A stretch of DNA of 6,726 nt from an uncultured Porphyromonadaceae bacterium (GTDB lineage: Bacteria; Bacteroidota; Bacteroidia; Bacteroidales; Muribaculaceae). The notes beneath the pieces were generated by a model that saw only the letters and a list, made by a program, of their open reading frames with translations, did not search any database and had not been told where the DNA came from. The position numbers and the translations under genes are program-made. The stretch covers positions 1 through 6,726 of the forward strand of contig CALJBF010000003.1 of assembly GCA_938027385.1 (NCBI GenBank), read 5' to 3'. This document shows positions 1 to 6,434 of the stretch, one piece after another. Positions within the stretch are counted from its first letter, which is position 1; each line of letters begins with the position of its first letter.

Positions 1-50
1 GGGCGGCAACGTCCTCAGCCGAGCCATACTAATCACCCAAACCCTTTCCG
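1..50 (+). rRNA. 23S ribosomal RNA, 3' end (partial)
   Basis: The window opens inside the last bases of a large-subunit rRNA. The stretch GAGCCATACTAATCACCC resembles the conserved 3'-terminal segment of bacterial 23S rRNA (GAGC..A..GG/AUACUAAU). A 5S rRNA lies about 290 bp downstream on the same strand, as expected for a 23S-5S operon. Only the terminal 45-50 nt are present. The exact mature 3' end cannot be set from this fragment, because the 5' partner strand of the terminal helix lies outside the window. Confidence 0.85.
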
Positions 51-338
51 GGGAGCAATCCCCCCAAAGAAAAGCAAAAAGCGTAAAGCTAAAGCAACCC
101 CTCTGGCAGCCGCTCTGCGGCACAGACATGTAAGACTCGTGAGACGAGATTCAAGGGCGCGAGAAACAGAGCGCGTAAGTATTCCGATATGGCTCCTTTT
201 TTAACCATATACTGCATCAGGCCGACCGGCGGGAGCGCCGGCCACCCCTCGGAAACCACAGGAACCGCAAGGTGAAAGCCGGCGAGATCACAAGGTGACG
301 AAGGAGACAGCGAAAAGCCCGATGACAGCGAACAAGAC
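51..338 (+). other. 23S-5S internal transcribed spacer, no tRNA
   Basis: This is about 290 bp of rRNA-operon spacer. I see no tRNA cloverleaf and no credible coding frame. It contains several small perfect hairpins: GCCGC/GCGGC (109-121, loop TCT), CTCGT/ACGAG (136-148, loop GAG) and CCGGCG/CGCCGG (226-241, loop GGAG). These are plausible processing or folding elements of the pre-rRNA, but no nuclease site can be assigned. An ATATGG/CCATAT pair (187-210) flanks a T6 run. It is weaker and is unlikely to terminate inside an rRNA operon. Confidence 0.7.
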
Positions 339-447
<109 letters not shown>

Positions 448-450
448 TCC

Positions 451-494
451 GAGGCCGGGATCAATCCACCGATTGACCCCGGCCTCTTCTTTTT
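451..494 (+). terminator. Intrinsic terminator of the rRNA operon
   Basis: The stem GAGGCCGGG (451-459) pairs perfectly with CCCGGCCTC (478-486). After one A/C mismatch it continues as TCAATC (461-466) with GATTGA (471-476), closing a CACC loop. A T-rich tail TTCTTTTT follows (487-494). This is a textbook rho-independent terminator just downstream of the 5S rRNA. Confidence 0.93.
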
Positions 495-762
495 GCCCCC
501 AGGTTGCCCCCCGCTCCCTCTGTCTCCCCCAGGCCCCCCCTTCCATCTTCTTCCTTTCATTCTCCACTCCTCTGTCTTCAGCCTTACATCGCCTGCATTT
601 CCACCACACTGCGCCAGGGGGGCCTGGTGGGAGGTAAAGTGGAGATGGTGACACACCGGGCTGAAGCCCGGAGCGGGGGACTGACCGGTTTGCGGGAATG
701 GAATGGCGGTGATTACGGTATGTGTGATGAAGGGGTAGTGATAGGTTAAATTGAGCTGCGGG
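495..762. other. Gene-free region with pyrimidine-rich tract
   Basis: There is no credible gene here on either strand. Open frames reaching into it also run through the 5S rRNA, and their translations are low complexity. Positions 505-580 are strongly C/T biased, with only 11 purines in 76 bases. Further on are CCAGG/CCTGG arms (614-627) and CCACCA/TGGTGG arms (601-606, 625-630), which could form alternative hairpins, and a REP-like palindrome listed separately. No homology-based function can be given. Confidence 0.5.
656..671. repeat. REP-like palindrome, left copy
   Basis: CCGGGCT and AGCCCGG form 7-bp inverted arms around GA. The unit resembles the palindrome at 6555-6572: same 16-nt geometry, one compensated base pair, and CCGGT starting 14 nt after the last palindrome base in both. 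It is intergenic and not followed by a T-run, so it is not a normal intrinsic terminator. It may belong to a dispersed REP-type repeat family, which is an inference from two copies. Confidence 0.55.
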
Positions 763-794
763 TTTGTTTTTTTGAGGGAAAGGGGGTAAATTTG
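763..794 (+). promoter_or_regulatory. Candidate Bacteroidetes promoter P1
   Basis: A -33 box TTTG (763-766) and a -7 box TAAATTTG (787-794, matching TAnnTTTG) are 20 bp apart, the spacing used by the Bacteroidetes primary sigma factor. A transcript would begin near 800, at a small GCGGC/GCCGC hairpin (799-814), and lead into the beta-lactamase-like gene. Confidence 0.55.
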
Positions 795-805
795 TGTGGC
801 GGCTG

Positions 806-839
806 TTTGGCCGCAGGTATTTAGTGAATTGTATTTTTG
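806..839 (+). promoter_or_regulatory. Candidate Bacteroidetes promoter P2
   Basis: TTTG (806-809) and TATTTTTG (832-839) match the -33 and -7 consensus, with a slightly long 22-bp spacer. Transcription would start near 845 and leave an AT-rich leader of about 40-55 nt before the likely start codons at 882 or 900. It overlaps the 5' leader of P1, so the two may act in tandem or only one may be real. Confidence 0.4.
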
Positions 840-881
840 TGGTAATATTTTGATAATTAAATTCTTTAATTGTGGTTTATT

Positions 882-1865
882 ATGAGGAACCGGTCCTTAA
901 TGAAGATGTGGCATGTGATGATAAGAGCGCTCGTGGTTGCCGTGGCTATTAGTTTCGGGTGTGTGAATGGGTGGTCGGTGACATTAGCGGAGAGGCTTGG
1001 CGCCATTATTGGTGACAGGCAAGTGGGCGTGGCTGTGTTTTCGCCGCGTGGGGAGATTGTCGTGGCCGGTGATACCGCAGGTTATAGGATGGCTGATATG
1101 AGCCGCTTTTTTCAGGCGATGGAGGTGGCCGGCAGCCGTGATTTTGATGAGCTTGTGAACAGCAGGGTACGTATTGACCGCGACAGTCTGCGGCGTGATG
1201 TATGGAGCCCTCTGCGGGCTGCGATGGACAGTGCAAGTTGTGAGATTCCGCCTGTGGCTCTTATCGATTACAGTCTTATGATGAATGACAATAACGCAGC
1301 CCGAATTCTTACAGACAGATTTCTGAATGGTACGCCGGGGGTGAATGACCATACGGAGATGACTCCGCACGCGGCTGTCAGTCGCATGCATGATTTTTTT
1401 GTTGCAGACACAGTTGCATCGGATATTCTTGTGAAGGCCGTGATGGCGCGTGAATCGGCTTTCGGTCGGGAGAGGATTGTCGCCGGCATACCGTCGCAAT
1501 CGGCGCGGGTATTCCACAAGACCGGAACCGCTCCGGCTGACAGCGAAGGGGTACGCGCGGTTGTCAGCGATCTGGCGATGGTAAGTTATCCTGTGGCAAA
1601 CGGATACGGGCACTATGCAATCGGTGTTTTTGTGAGGAATCACAAGGGTGATCTCGCCGAGGCTGACAAGCTGATAGCCGATATCTCAGGTGCCGTGTGG
1701 TCTGACATAATAGTTGACGAGTCGCTGTCGGTCGGCCTCGACAGTGTATGGCGCGCGCCGAAATCCAGCCAGGTTCCGGCGCAGAACGATGATGAGAAAT
1801 ACACCTGGGGTGACTTCCTGATTGATACTGTGTTCACCATCGTAGACCATGCCCTCTGGGACTGA
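882..1865 (+). CDS. Exported class A beta-lactamase-fold protein, probably non-catalytic
   Basis: The protein is 327 aa from the ATG at 882. ATGs at 900 and 906 are good alternatives. The TTG at 870 is unlikely. A Sec-type signal peptide is visible: a basic start, a hydrophobic run ALVVAVAISF, then GCVNGWS. The cysteine lacks a standard lipobox. The rest follows the class A beta-lactamase order. YRMADMSRFFQAM (68-80) aligns with (F/Y)PxxSxxK, so the nucleophile Ser position is Asp72 and the Lys position is Arg75. The SDN motif appears as NDN (135-137). KTGT is intact (213-216). The segment between NDN and MTP (160-162) is about 25-30 residues shorter than in active enzymes, so the omega loop with the deacylating Glu is missing. 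A C-terminal tail of about 45 residues follows the last core helix. The fold call is good. Hydrolysis of beta-lactams looks unlikely, and a binding or structural role is inference. The reading frame is intact, so this is not a decayed pseudogene. It is monocistronic, with its own promoters and a terminator-like hairpin after it. Confidence 0.8.
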   Translation: MRNRSLMKMWHVMIRALVVAVAISFGCVNGWSVTLAERLGAIIGDRQVGVAVFSPRGEIVVAGDTAGYRMADMSRFFQAMEVAGSRDFDELVNSRVRIDRDSLRRDVWSPLRAAMDSASCEIPPVALIDYSLMMNDNNAARILTDRFLNGTPGVNDHTEMTPHAAVSRMHDFFVADTVASDILVKAVMARESAFGRERIVAGIPSQSARVFHKTGTAPADSEGVRAVVSDLAMVSYPVANGYGHYAIGVFVRNHKGDLAEADKLIADISGAVWSDIIVDESLSVGLDSVWRAPKSSQVPAQNDDEKYTWGDFLIDTVFTIVDHALWD

Positions 1866-1883
1866 CCGCCCCGGTAAGGTCTG

Positions 1884-1923
1884 CCGGATGACTGCGCGGG
1901 ATATTGCCGCAGTGCCGGTTTTT
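1884..1923 (+). terminator. Putative terminator after the beta-lactamase-like gene
   Basis: CCGG (1884-1887) pairs with CCGG (1915-1918), and ACTGCG (1891-1896) with CGCAGT (1908-1913), separated by a small internal loop. A T5 run follows (1919-1923). The stem is imperfect but lies 19 nt past the stop codon with a proper U-tract. The -33 box of the dnaG promoter sits in its loop region. Confidence 0.5.
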
Positions 1924-1934
1924 CATTAACTTTG
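1904..1934 (+). promoter_or_regulatory. dnaG promoter, very short leader predicted
   Basis: TTG (1904-1906), a 20-bp spacer and TAACTTTG (1927-1934) fit the Bacteroidetes -33/-7 consensus. Transcription starting 5-8 nt beyond the -7 box would begin around 1940-1942, next to the ATG at 1943. The mRNA would be leaderless or nearly so. Confidence 0.7.
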
Positions 1935-1942
1935 TGTTGGAA

Positions 1943-4210
1943 ATGAAAAAAGCGATTATTGACCGGGAGACCGTACAGCGTATCATCGACACAGCCGACA
2001 TCGTGGAGGTTGTGTCTGATTTCGTGAGCCTGCAGAGGCGTGGCGCCAACTATATAGGTCTGTGCCCGTTCCACAACGAGCGCACTCCGTCGTTCTCGGT
2101 GTCGAGAGCCAAGGGGATATGCAAATGTTTCAGTTGTGGCAAAGGGGGGAGTCCGGTCAATTTCATAATGGAGCATGAGCAGCTCGGTTACTGGGACGCC
2201 CTGCGCTATCTGGCGCGGAAATACCACATCGAGGTGCGCGAGCATGAGATGACCGATGAGGAGCGTGACGAGCACAACGCGCGCCAGGCCATGCTCGGCG
2301 CCAACGATTTCGCCATGCAGCATTTCGAGCGCAATCTGAAGGAGACGCCCGACGGCCGCGAGATCGGCCTGTCATATTTCCGTCAGCGCGGCATAAACGA
2401 CTGGGCCATCGAGAGGTTCCATCTGGGTTACGCTCTTGAAATATCCGATGACCTTTACGAGGCGTCGCGCAAGGCCGGTTATCCCGAGAAGGTGATGATC
2501 GACACCGGTCTGTGCATGCGCAACGACCGCGGGCGCGTTTACGACCGTTTCCGCGGGCGCGTGATATATCCGGTCTTCACATTGTCGGGCCGTGTGGTGG
2601 CCTTCGGCGGCCGCACGCTGAAGACCGACAAGTCGATGGCCAAGTATGTCAACTCGCCCGAATCGCTGATATACTCGAAGAAAAACGAGCTTTACGGTCT
2701 TTATCAGGCCAAGGGCGCCATAGTAAAGCAGAACAAGTGCATCCTCGTCGAGGGATACATGGATGTAATCTCCATGCACCAGAGCGGCGTGGAGAATGTG
2801 GTGGCGTCGTCGGGCACATCGCTTACGCCGGGACAGATAAGGCTCATACACAGGTTCACGTCGAATGTAACTGTAATCTATGACTCCGATCCCGCCGGCA
2901 TAAAGGCATCGTTGCGTGGCATCGACATGCTGTTGGCCGAGGGGCTCGACATAAAGGTCCTGCTCCTTCCTGATGGCGACGATCCCGACTCGTTCGCGCA
3001 GTCGCACACCTCGGAAGAGGTCGAGCGGTATATCGCCGAGCATGAGACTGATTTCATCCGGTTCAAGACCGACATCCTGCTGAAAGACTGCGCCACCGAT
3101 CCCATCCGCCGGGCGGACGCCATCTCGAATATCGTGCAGTCGATAGCCACGATACCCAACGAGATAAAGCGCCAGGTCTATGTGAAGGAGTGCGCCATAA
3201 GTTTCGGAATTGACGAGGCGGTGCTGAACCGCCAGGTGGTCAGGGATATCGCATCGTTGCGCGAGAAACGTGCCCGCGAGGCACAGCGTGGCGCGGCCAT
3301 GGATTCAATCGAGCACGGCCCCGGTGTAGTGCCGCAGACGCCTGCCGGTGAACCGGCCACTACGGAAACGCCTGATCAGCCGACACAGTCCGTTCCCGGC
3401 ACCGCTATACCCGGTGCGTCACAGTCTCAGCAGCTGAAAAGCCGTTCGCGCGAGACGATACTTGCGCCGCAGGAGCGTGCCCTGCTCAGCATCGTGCTGA
3501 AATACGGCATGCTTGAGCTTGGCGAGGAGTTTTGCGAGGGTGACGGTTCGGGGCAGCGCATACGTGTCATTGACTTCGTGGCCGACGACCTTGCGGCCGA
3601 CGACATGACCTTCACCAATGCCGCTTTCCAGCATATTTATGAGAAGGCCCTTGCGTTGCGCGACCGCAACTGGGATGAGGACTGGCAGGCGCACCAGCTC
3701 GTTGCAGCGCAGAACCGCGACGAGATGATAGCCGCCGGACGCCGCGAACTTGAGGCGCAGGCTAAGGATCTGGCCGAGATACACGCCGGCGAACAGCTAC
3801 TGGCCCAGCGTGCCGAAGAGGCATACGCCGAAGACCTGCACCGTTTTGCCAGGAACTATCTTGAGCGGATGCTGTCATCTGATCCTGACGATGCCGTGCG
3901 CACCCTGGTGACCAACCTGATATTCGAACGCCATCAACTGAGCAAGATTTTCACTAAAAACAACTCAACTGTCGAGCGCGACGACAAGCGCCTCGATGAA
4001 CTCGTGCCGCGCGCGTTGCTGGCACTAAAATATGACGCCGCGCGTTGCGAGACCGAGCAGATACGCCGCGAAATAGCCTCACTGCAGTCGCAGCCTGACT
4101 ATGACATCGCCAGGGTGATGGAGCTGCTGCAGAAACAGGCCCGGTGGCAGCAATTCTGCAGTCAACTGGCCACACAGCTTGGCGAGCGTGTCTACGAACC
4201 CCTGCGCTGA
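1943..4210 (+). CDS. dnaG: DNA primase DnaG with enlarged C-terminal region
   Basis: DnaG makes the short RNA primers for lagging-strand synthesis and works with the replicative helicase DnaB. The protein is 755 aa from the ATG at 1943. This start is chosen because MKKAIIDRETVQRI is the usual DnaG beginning and the promoter lies just upstream. Residues 41-65 form the CHC2 zinc-binding domain, Cys41-x2-His44-x17-Cys62-x2-Cys65. The RNA polymerase core follows with RFRGRVIYP (202-210) and FGGRTL (221-226). The Toprim domain has EGYMD (Glu270, Asp274) and YDSD (Asp314, Asp316) as metal-binding acids, then LPDGDDPDS. All expected catalytic residues are present. A Pro/Thr/Gln-rich linker (about 455-500) leads to a C-terminal region (about 505-755) that is rich in Ala, Glu and Arg, with probable long helices. 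This region should contain the helicase-interaction domain but is poorly conserved. The total is about 100-170 aa longer than typical 580-660 aa DnaG proteins. The 3' end converges on the metallo-hydrolase gene with 34 bp between stops and no obvious hairpin there. Confidence 0.97.
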   Translation: MKKAIIDRETVQRIIDTADIVEVVSDFVSLQRRGANYIGLCPFHNERTPSFSVSRAKGICKCFSCGKGGSPVNFIMEHEQLGYWDALRYLARKYHIEVREHEMTDEERDEHNARQAMLGANDFAMQHFERNLKETPDGREIGLSYFRQRGINDWAIERFHLGYALEISDDLYEASRKAGYPEKVMIDTGLCMRNDRGRVYDRFRGRVIYPVFTLSGRVVAFGGRTLKTDKSMAKYVNSPESLIYSKKNELYGLYQAKGAIVKQNKCILVEGYMDVISMHQSGVENVVASSGTSLTPGQIRLIHRFTSNVTVIYDSDPAGIKASLRGIDMLLAEGLDIKVLLLPDGDDPDSFAQSHTSEEVERYIAEHETDFIRFKTDILLKDCATDPIRRADAISNIVQSIATIPNEIKRQVYVKECAISFGIDEAVLNRQVVRDIASLREKRAREAQRGAAMDSIEHGPGVVPQTPAGEPATTETPDQPTQSVPGTAIPGASQSQQLKSRSRETILAPQERALLSIVLKYGMLELGEEFCEGDGSGQRIRVIDFVADDLAADDMTFTNAAFQHIYEKALALRDRNWDEDWQAHQLVAAQNRDEMIAAGRRELEAQAKDLAEIHAGEQLLAQRAEEAYAEDLHRFARNYLERMLSSDPDDAVRTLVTNLIFERHQLSKIFTKNNSTVERDDKRLDELVPRALLALKYDAARCETEQIRREIASLQSQPDYDIARVMELLQKQARWQQFCSQLATQLGERVYEPLR

Positions 4211-4244
4211 AACGGGTGTCAGCGGCTCCAGTTCTTGAGGTAAA

Positions 4245-4874
4245 TCAGAAACGCGCTTTTTCGGCGCCGATGGTCGTCGGAGCGCCGTGCCCGGCGAATA
4301 CAGTGGTGCTGTCGGGCAGCGTGAACAGGCGCGTCATTATGCTACTGAAAAGTTTCTGCGACGAGCCGCCCGGGAGGTCGGTGCGCCCCACGCCGTTGTT
4401 GAACAGCACATCGCCCGTGAGCACGAAATCAGACTGCGGGGCGTAATATGCCAGCGAACCCTCGGAATGTCCCGGCAGATTCATTGCCACCAGTTCCTCG
4501 GCGCCCAGAGCGATACGCTCGTTGTCGGCAAGATAGCGGTCGATTTCCAGCGGTTTCAGCCGGTAGGGGAGGTGGAACATGCGTGCCTGCCCGTCAAGGT
4601 TGCGGGCAAGTTCGCCGTCGCCATTGTGCCCCAGTATCTCGGTGCCGTAGACCTCCTTGGCATGTGCGGCGCCGAACGTGTGGTCGAGGTGCGCGTGCGT
4701 AAGCAGGATATATTTTATTTTCAGGCGGTTGTCGGCTATGAATGAGTCGATGGCCTTCTCTTCTGACGGGTCGGCCATTCCGGGGTCGACAATTGCGGCC
4801 TCGCGCGAGGCGGTATCCCAGATCACGTATGTGTTCTCGTCGAAGATGTTGCAGACAAAGCGTTTGATTTCCAT
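4245..4874 (-). CDS. Glyoxalase-II-like metallo-beta-lactamase-fold hydrolase
   Basis: This 209-aa cytosolic protein belongs to the small YcbL/GloB-like branch of the metallo-beta-lactamase superfamily. Dinuclear metal ligands are all visible: THAHLDH (His60, His62, Asp64, His65), PGHSEGS (His136), TGDVLF (Asp155) and GHG (His196). NGVGRTDLPGG (160-170) is typical of this branch. Members are often annotated as hydroxyacylglutathione hydrolase, but the long substrate-binding C-terminal domain of true glyoxalase II is absent. The thioester substrate is therefore unknown. The C-terminus ends at TTIGAEKARF, where relatives usually continue to an NPF-type end, so it is a few residues short. It is the last gene of the DUF695-rsmG cluster, 39 nt after the rsmG stop. 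The AT-rich gap (TTTATTGTAG...) has no clear TAnnTTTG box, so cotranscription is likely. Confidence 0.9.
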   Translation of the reverse strand: MEIKRFVCNIFDENTYVIWDTASREAAIVDPGMADPSEEKAIDSFIADNRLKIKYILLTHAHLDHTFGAAHAKEVYGTEILGHNGDGELARNLDGQARMFHLPYRLKPLEIDRYLADNERIALGAEELVAMNLPGHSEGSLAYYAPQSDFVLTGDVLFNNGVGRTDLPGGSSQKLFSSIMTRLFTLPDSTTVFAGHGAPTTIGAEKARF

Positions 4875-4913
4875 AATAATATATTCTACAATAAACCGCT
4901 GCCGTCAGTGTGG

Positions 4914-5549
4914 TCAGCAGGGCAGATAGATCAGTTTCTTGGTCTCGAAGAAAGGCTCGGCGAACCACTCCGAAAGCGGTTGCTCCAGCAGGTCGCGTGA
5001 TGCCCCGGAGCGGCTCACCTCGTCAGTCAGGTCGCCCCCTTTCAGGCAGATGAGGCCATTGGGCAGTTTGTTGCGGTGGCGCGGGGAAATATTCCGGCGC
5101 GCCATAGGCGCCAGTTTCTCGAGGTCGGTTACGCCGCGGCTCACCACGTAGTCAAACTTGCGGTGGCACTCGCCGATGTCGCCGTGCTGGAAAGTCACGT
5201 TTTCGAGTCCGATGGCCGACGCTATCCCCGATGCAACCTTTATTTTCTTGCCCACGCGGTCTATGAGGTGAAACTTCACGTCGGGCCAGATTATGGCCAG
5301 CGGTATGCCAGGAAAGCCCCCGCCTGTGCCGAGATCAAGAATCTCGGTGCCGCTCACCGGCGAGAACAGTTTCGCGATGGCAAGCGAGTGCAGGATATGG
5401 TGCGGGTAGAGGTTGTCGATATCCTTGCGCGAGATCACGTTCACTTTCTCGTTCCAATCGCGGTAAAGCGGGCCGAGTTCGGCGAAACGGCGCATCTGCG
5501 TTTCCGTGAGCCCCGGGAAATAGCGGGTTATGATGTCGGTCTCAGTCAT
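4914..5549 (-). CDS. rsmG: 16S rRNA (guanine-527-N7)-methyltransferase RsmG
   Basis: RsmG uses S-adenosylmethionine to methylate N7 of G527 in the 530 loop of 16S rRNA. In other bacteria its loss gives low-level streptomycin resistance. The protein is 211 aa, normal for the family. Residues 32-56 (WNEKVNVISRKDI..NLYPHHILHSL) match the family's N-terminal signature. Motif I of the SAM-binding Rossmann fold is ILDLGTGGGFPGIPLA (70-85). The DRVGKKI segment (97-103) follows the second strand. VVSRGV (135-140) carries the conserved Arg138, and LKGG (169-172) and KKLIYLP (204-210) close the domain. Its ATG overlaps the stop of the DUF695 gene as ATGA, which suggests translational coupling. No SD site is needed or seen. 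Confidence 0.96.
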   Translation of the reverse strand: MTETDIITRYFPGLTETQMRRFAELGPLYRDWNEKVNVISRKDIDNLYPHHILHSLAIAKLFSPVSGTEILDLGTGGGFPGIPLAIIWPDVKFHLIDRVGKKIKVASGIASAIGLENVTFQHGDIGECHRKFDYVVSRGVTDLEKLAPMARRNISPRHRNKLPNGLICLKGGDLTDEVSRSGASRDLLEQPLSEWFAEPFFETKKLIYLPC

Positions 5550-5992
5550 TCTTCGTCGGGTATTTCGGTGAGGTCACACATGTTGCGGTATTCCTCCCAG
5601 TCGGGATCCTCTTCGGCATGAAATTCCAGCGGAAGTGACGGCAGACCCTCAAGCGCCTGGTTGAATTTGCGCTGGAAGATGTGCAGACTCAATGTATAGA
5701 ACACCCAGTCGCGTTTGCCGTCGCCGGTATATATGCCTGTCATCACGGCCACCGGGTCTTTCTTGAAGACCGCGTTAAGGCTGTCGGTGACCTGTTCCAT
5801 GATCTTCGAGTCCTCGAAACCTGGCATGCCGTTTTTGTCGGCCTTGTAGGGCCATGTTACATCCACGCGGTATATGAACCGCGGATTTGTGCGGAACTTG
5901 TCGACGTCGCGCCGCCCCGTCACCATGATCAGGTTTTCGGGATTGTCGGCACTTTGTGTGGGGGTGGTCCAGAAGGCCGCGTTGTCGCTCAT
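5546..5992 (-). CDS. DUF695-family protein of unknown function
   Basis: This is a 148-aa soluble protein without a signal peptide or membrane segment. Sequence features fit the DUF695 family: RVDVTWPYK (42-50), TGIYTGDGKRDWVFYT (85-100), FNQAL (110-114) and PLEFHAEEDPDWEEY (121-135), with an acidic end. No catalytic motif is recognised, and I do not assign a function. It is the first gene of a tight - strand cluster. Its TGA overlaps the rsmG ATG by 4 nt, so the two proteins are probably made together. The start at 5992 is the first ATG after an in-frame stop upstream. No convincing TAnnTTTG promoter lies in the 167 bp up to rpmH, so transcription may come partly from rpmH. Confidence 0.85.
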   Translation of the reverse strand: MSDNAAFWTTPTQSADNPENLIMVTGRRDVDKFRTNPRFIYRVDVTWPYKADKNGMPGFEDSKIMEQVTDSLNAVFKKDPVAVMTGIYTGDGKRDWVFYTLSLHIFQRKFNQALEGLPSLPLEFHAEEDPDWEEYRNMCDLTEIPDEE

Positions 5993-6066
5993 TTCAGAAA
6001 AGTCTTTTACATCTGGGAGTGAATTCCCGCTTTATGACGGGAACACATTTCATAAATAAATAGTTT

Positions 6067-6096
6067 CCCCCATCCTGATGAAAGTCGGGATGGGGG
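6067..6096 (-). terminator. GAAA-capped hairpin between rpmH and the DUF695 gene
   Basis: CCCCCATCC (6067-6075) pairs with GGATGGGGG (6088-6096). The stem extends inward through T-G, G-C, A-T and T-G pairs to a GAAA loop on the + strand, 13 bp in all. It lies 64 nt after the rpmH stop. The - strand sequence past it is AT-rich (AAACTATTTATTT) but has no clean U-run. It could be a weak terminator or attenuator, or an mRNA-stabilising stem. Confidence 0.5.
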
Positions 6097-6159
6097 CAGA
6101 CTTGGAAACTGTTTTGCGTGAAAACACTTTCTCAGGGTTTCAATAATGCCACGAGGGGA

Positions 6160-6315
6160 TTATTTGCGGCCCAGCGAGTCAGAAACGGTGAGGCGTGCGC
6201 GGCCTTTGGCGCGACGACGGGCAAGCACTTTACGACCGTCGGCGGTAGCCATGCGTTCGCGGAAACCGTGTTTGTTGACTCTCTTACGGTTCGAGGGCTG
6301 GTATGTTCTTTTCAT
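6160..6315 (-). CDS. rpmH: 50S ribosomal protein bL34
   Basis: This is a small basic protein of the large ribosomal subunit, bound to 23S rRNA. The 51-aa product begins MKRTYQPSNRKRVNKHGF, continues RERMATADGRKVLARRRAKG and ends RARLTVSDSLGRK. It matches bL34 along its whole length, including the KRTYQPS start and the GR.VLARRRAKGR core. The ATG is on the complement at 6315-6313 and TAA at 6162-6160. In many bacteria rpmH sits beside rnpA and dnaA. Here it does not: downstream is the DUF695-rsmG cluster. It has its own consensus promoter and a leader of about 60 nt. Confidence 0.97.
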   Translation of the reverse strand: MKRTYQPSNRKRVNKHGFRERMATADGRKVLARRRAKGRARLTVSDSLGRK

Positions 6316-6335
6316 ATCTTTGAGTTGTTTATTTT

Positions 6336-6350
6336 CTTGTACGCGACAAG
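6336..6350 (-). promoter_or_regulatory. Small hairpin in the rpmH leader
   Basis: Read on the - strand, CTTGT and ACAAG form a 5-bp stem around CGCGT, about 20 nt upstream of the rpmH ATG. Ribosomal protein leaders are often sites of autoregulation, but this stem is short, and AU-rich flanks could equally just keep the start site open. A regulatory role is speculative. Confidence 0.25.
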
Positions 6351-6381
6351 TTTATAAGTCAAACGGTGATTATTCAGGGCG

Positions 6382-6413
6382 CAAAGTTAACCAAAAAATG
6401 TCAGACACGCAAA
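6382..6413 (-). promoter_or_regulatory. rpmH promoter
   Basis: On the - strand, TTTG (6413-6410), a 20-bp spacer and TAACTTTG (6389-6382) match the Bacteroidetes -33/-7 consensus very well. Transcription would start near 6376, about 60 nt before the rpmH ATG. The -33 box is one arm of the near-palindrome CGCAAA-T-TTTGCG (6408-6420). Confidence 0.75.
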
Positions 6414-6434
6414 TTTTGCGCCCCCGAAATCCAC

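Noticed and set aside
187..210. Inverted repeat with T6 in the 23S-5S spacer, as a terminator
   Set aside because: The T-run lies inside the loop rather than after the stem, and termination between 23S and 5S would cut off the 5S gene.
984..1643. 219-residue open frame on the - strand inside the beta-lactamase-like gene
   Set aside because: It is the antisense shadow of a gene with a signal peptide and ordered family motifs. Its translation is rich in His, Arg and Thr with no recognisable domain.
1640..3043. Long - strand frames opposite dnaG
   Set aside because: dnaG carries all zinc-finger and Toprim residues in its own frame. The antisense frames are a by-product of GC-rich codon use.
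4144..5621. + strand frames opposite the metallo-hydrolase and rsmG
   Set aside because: They are antisense shadows of two genes with full catalytic motifs.
5994..6053. A 19-codon - strand frame ending just before the DUF695 start, as a possible leader peptide
   Set aside because: It has no promoter, no attenuator-like codon run and nothing beyond its position to support it. It could arise by chance.
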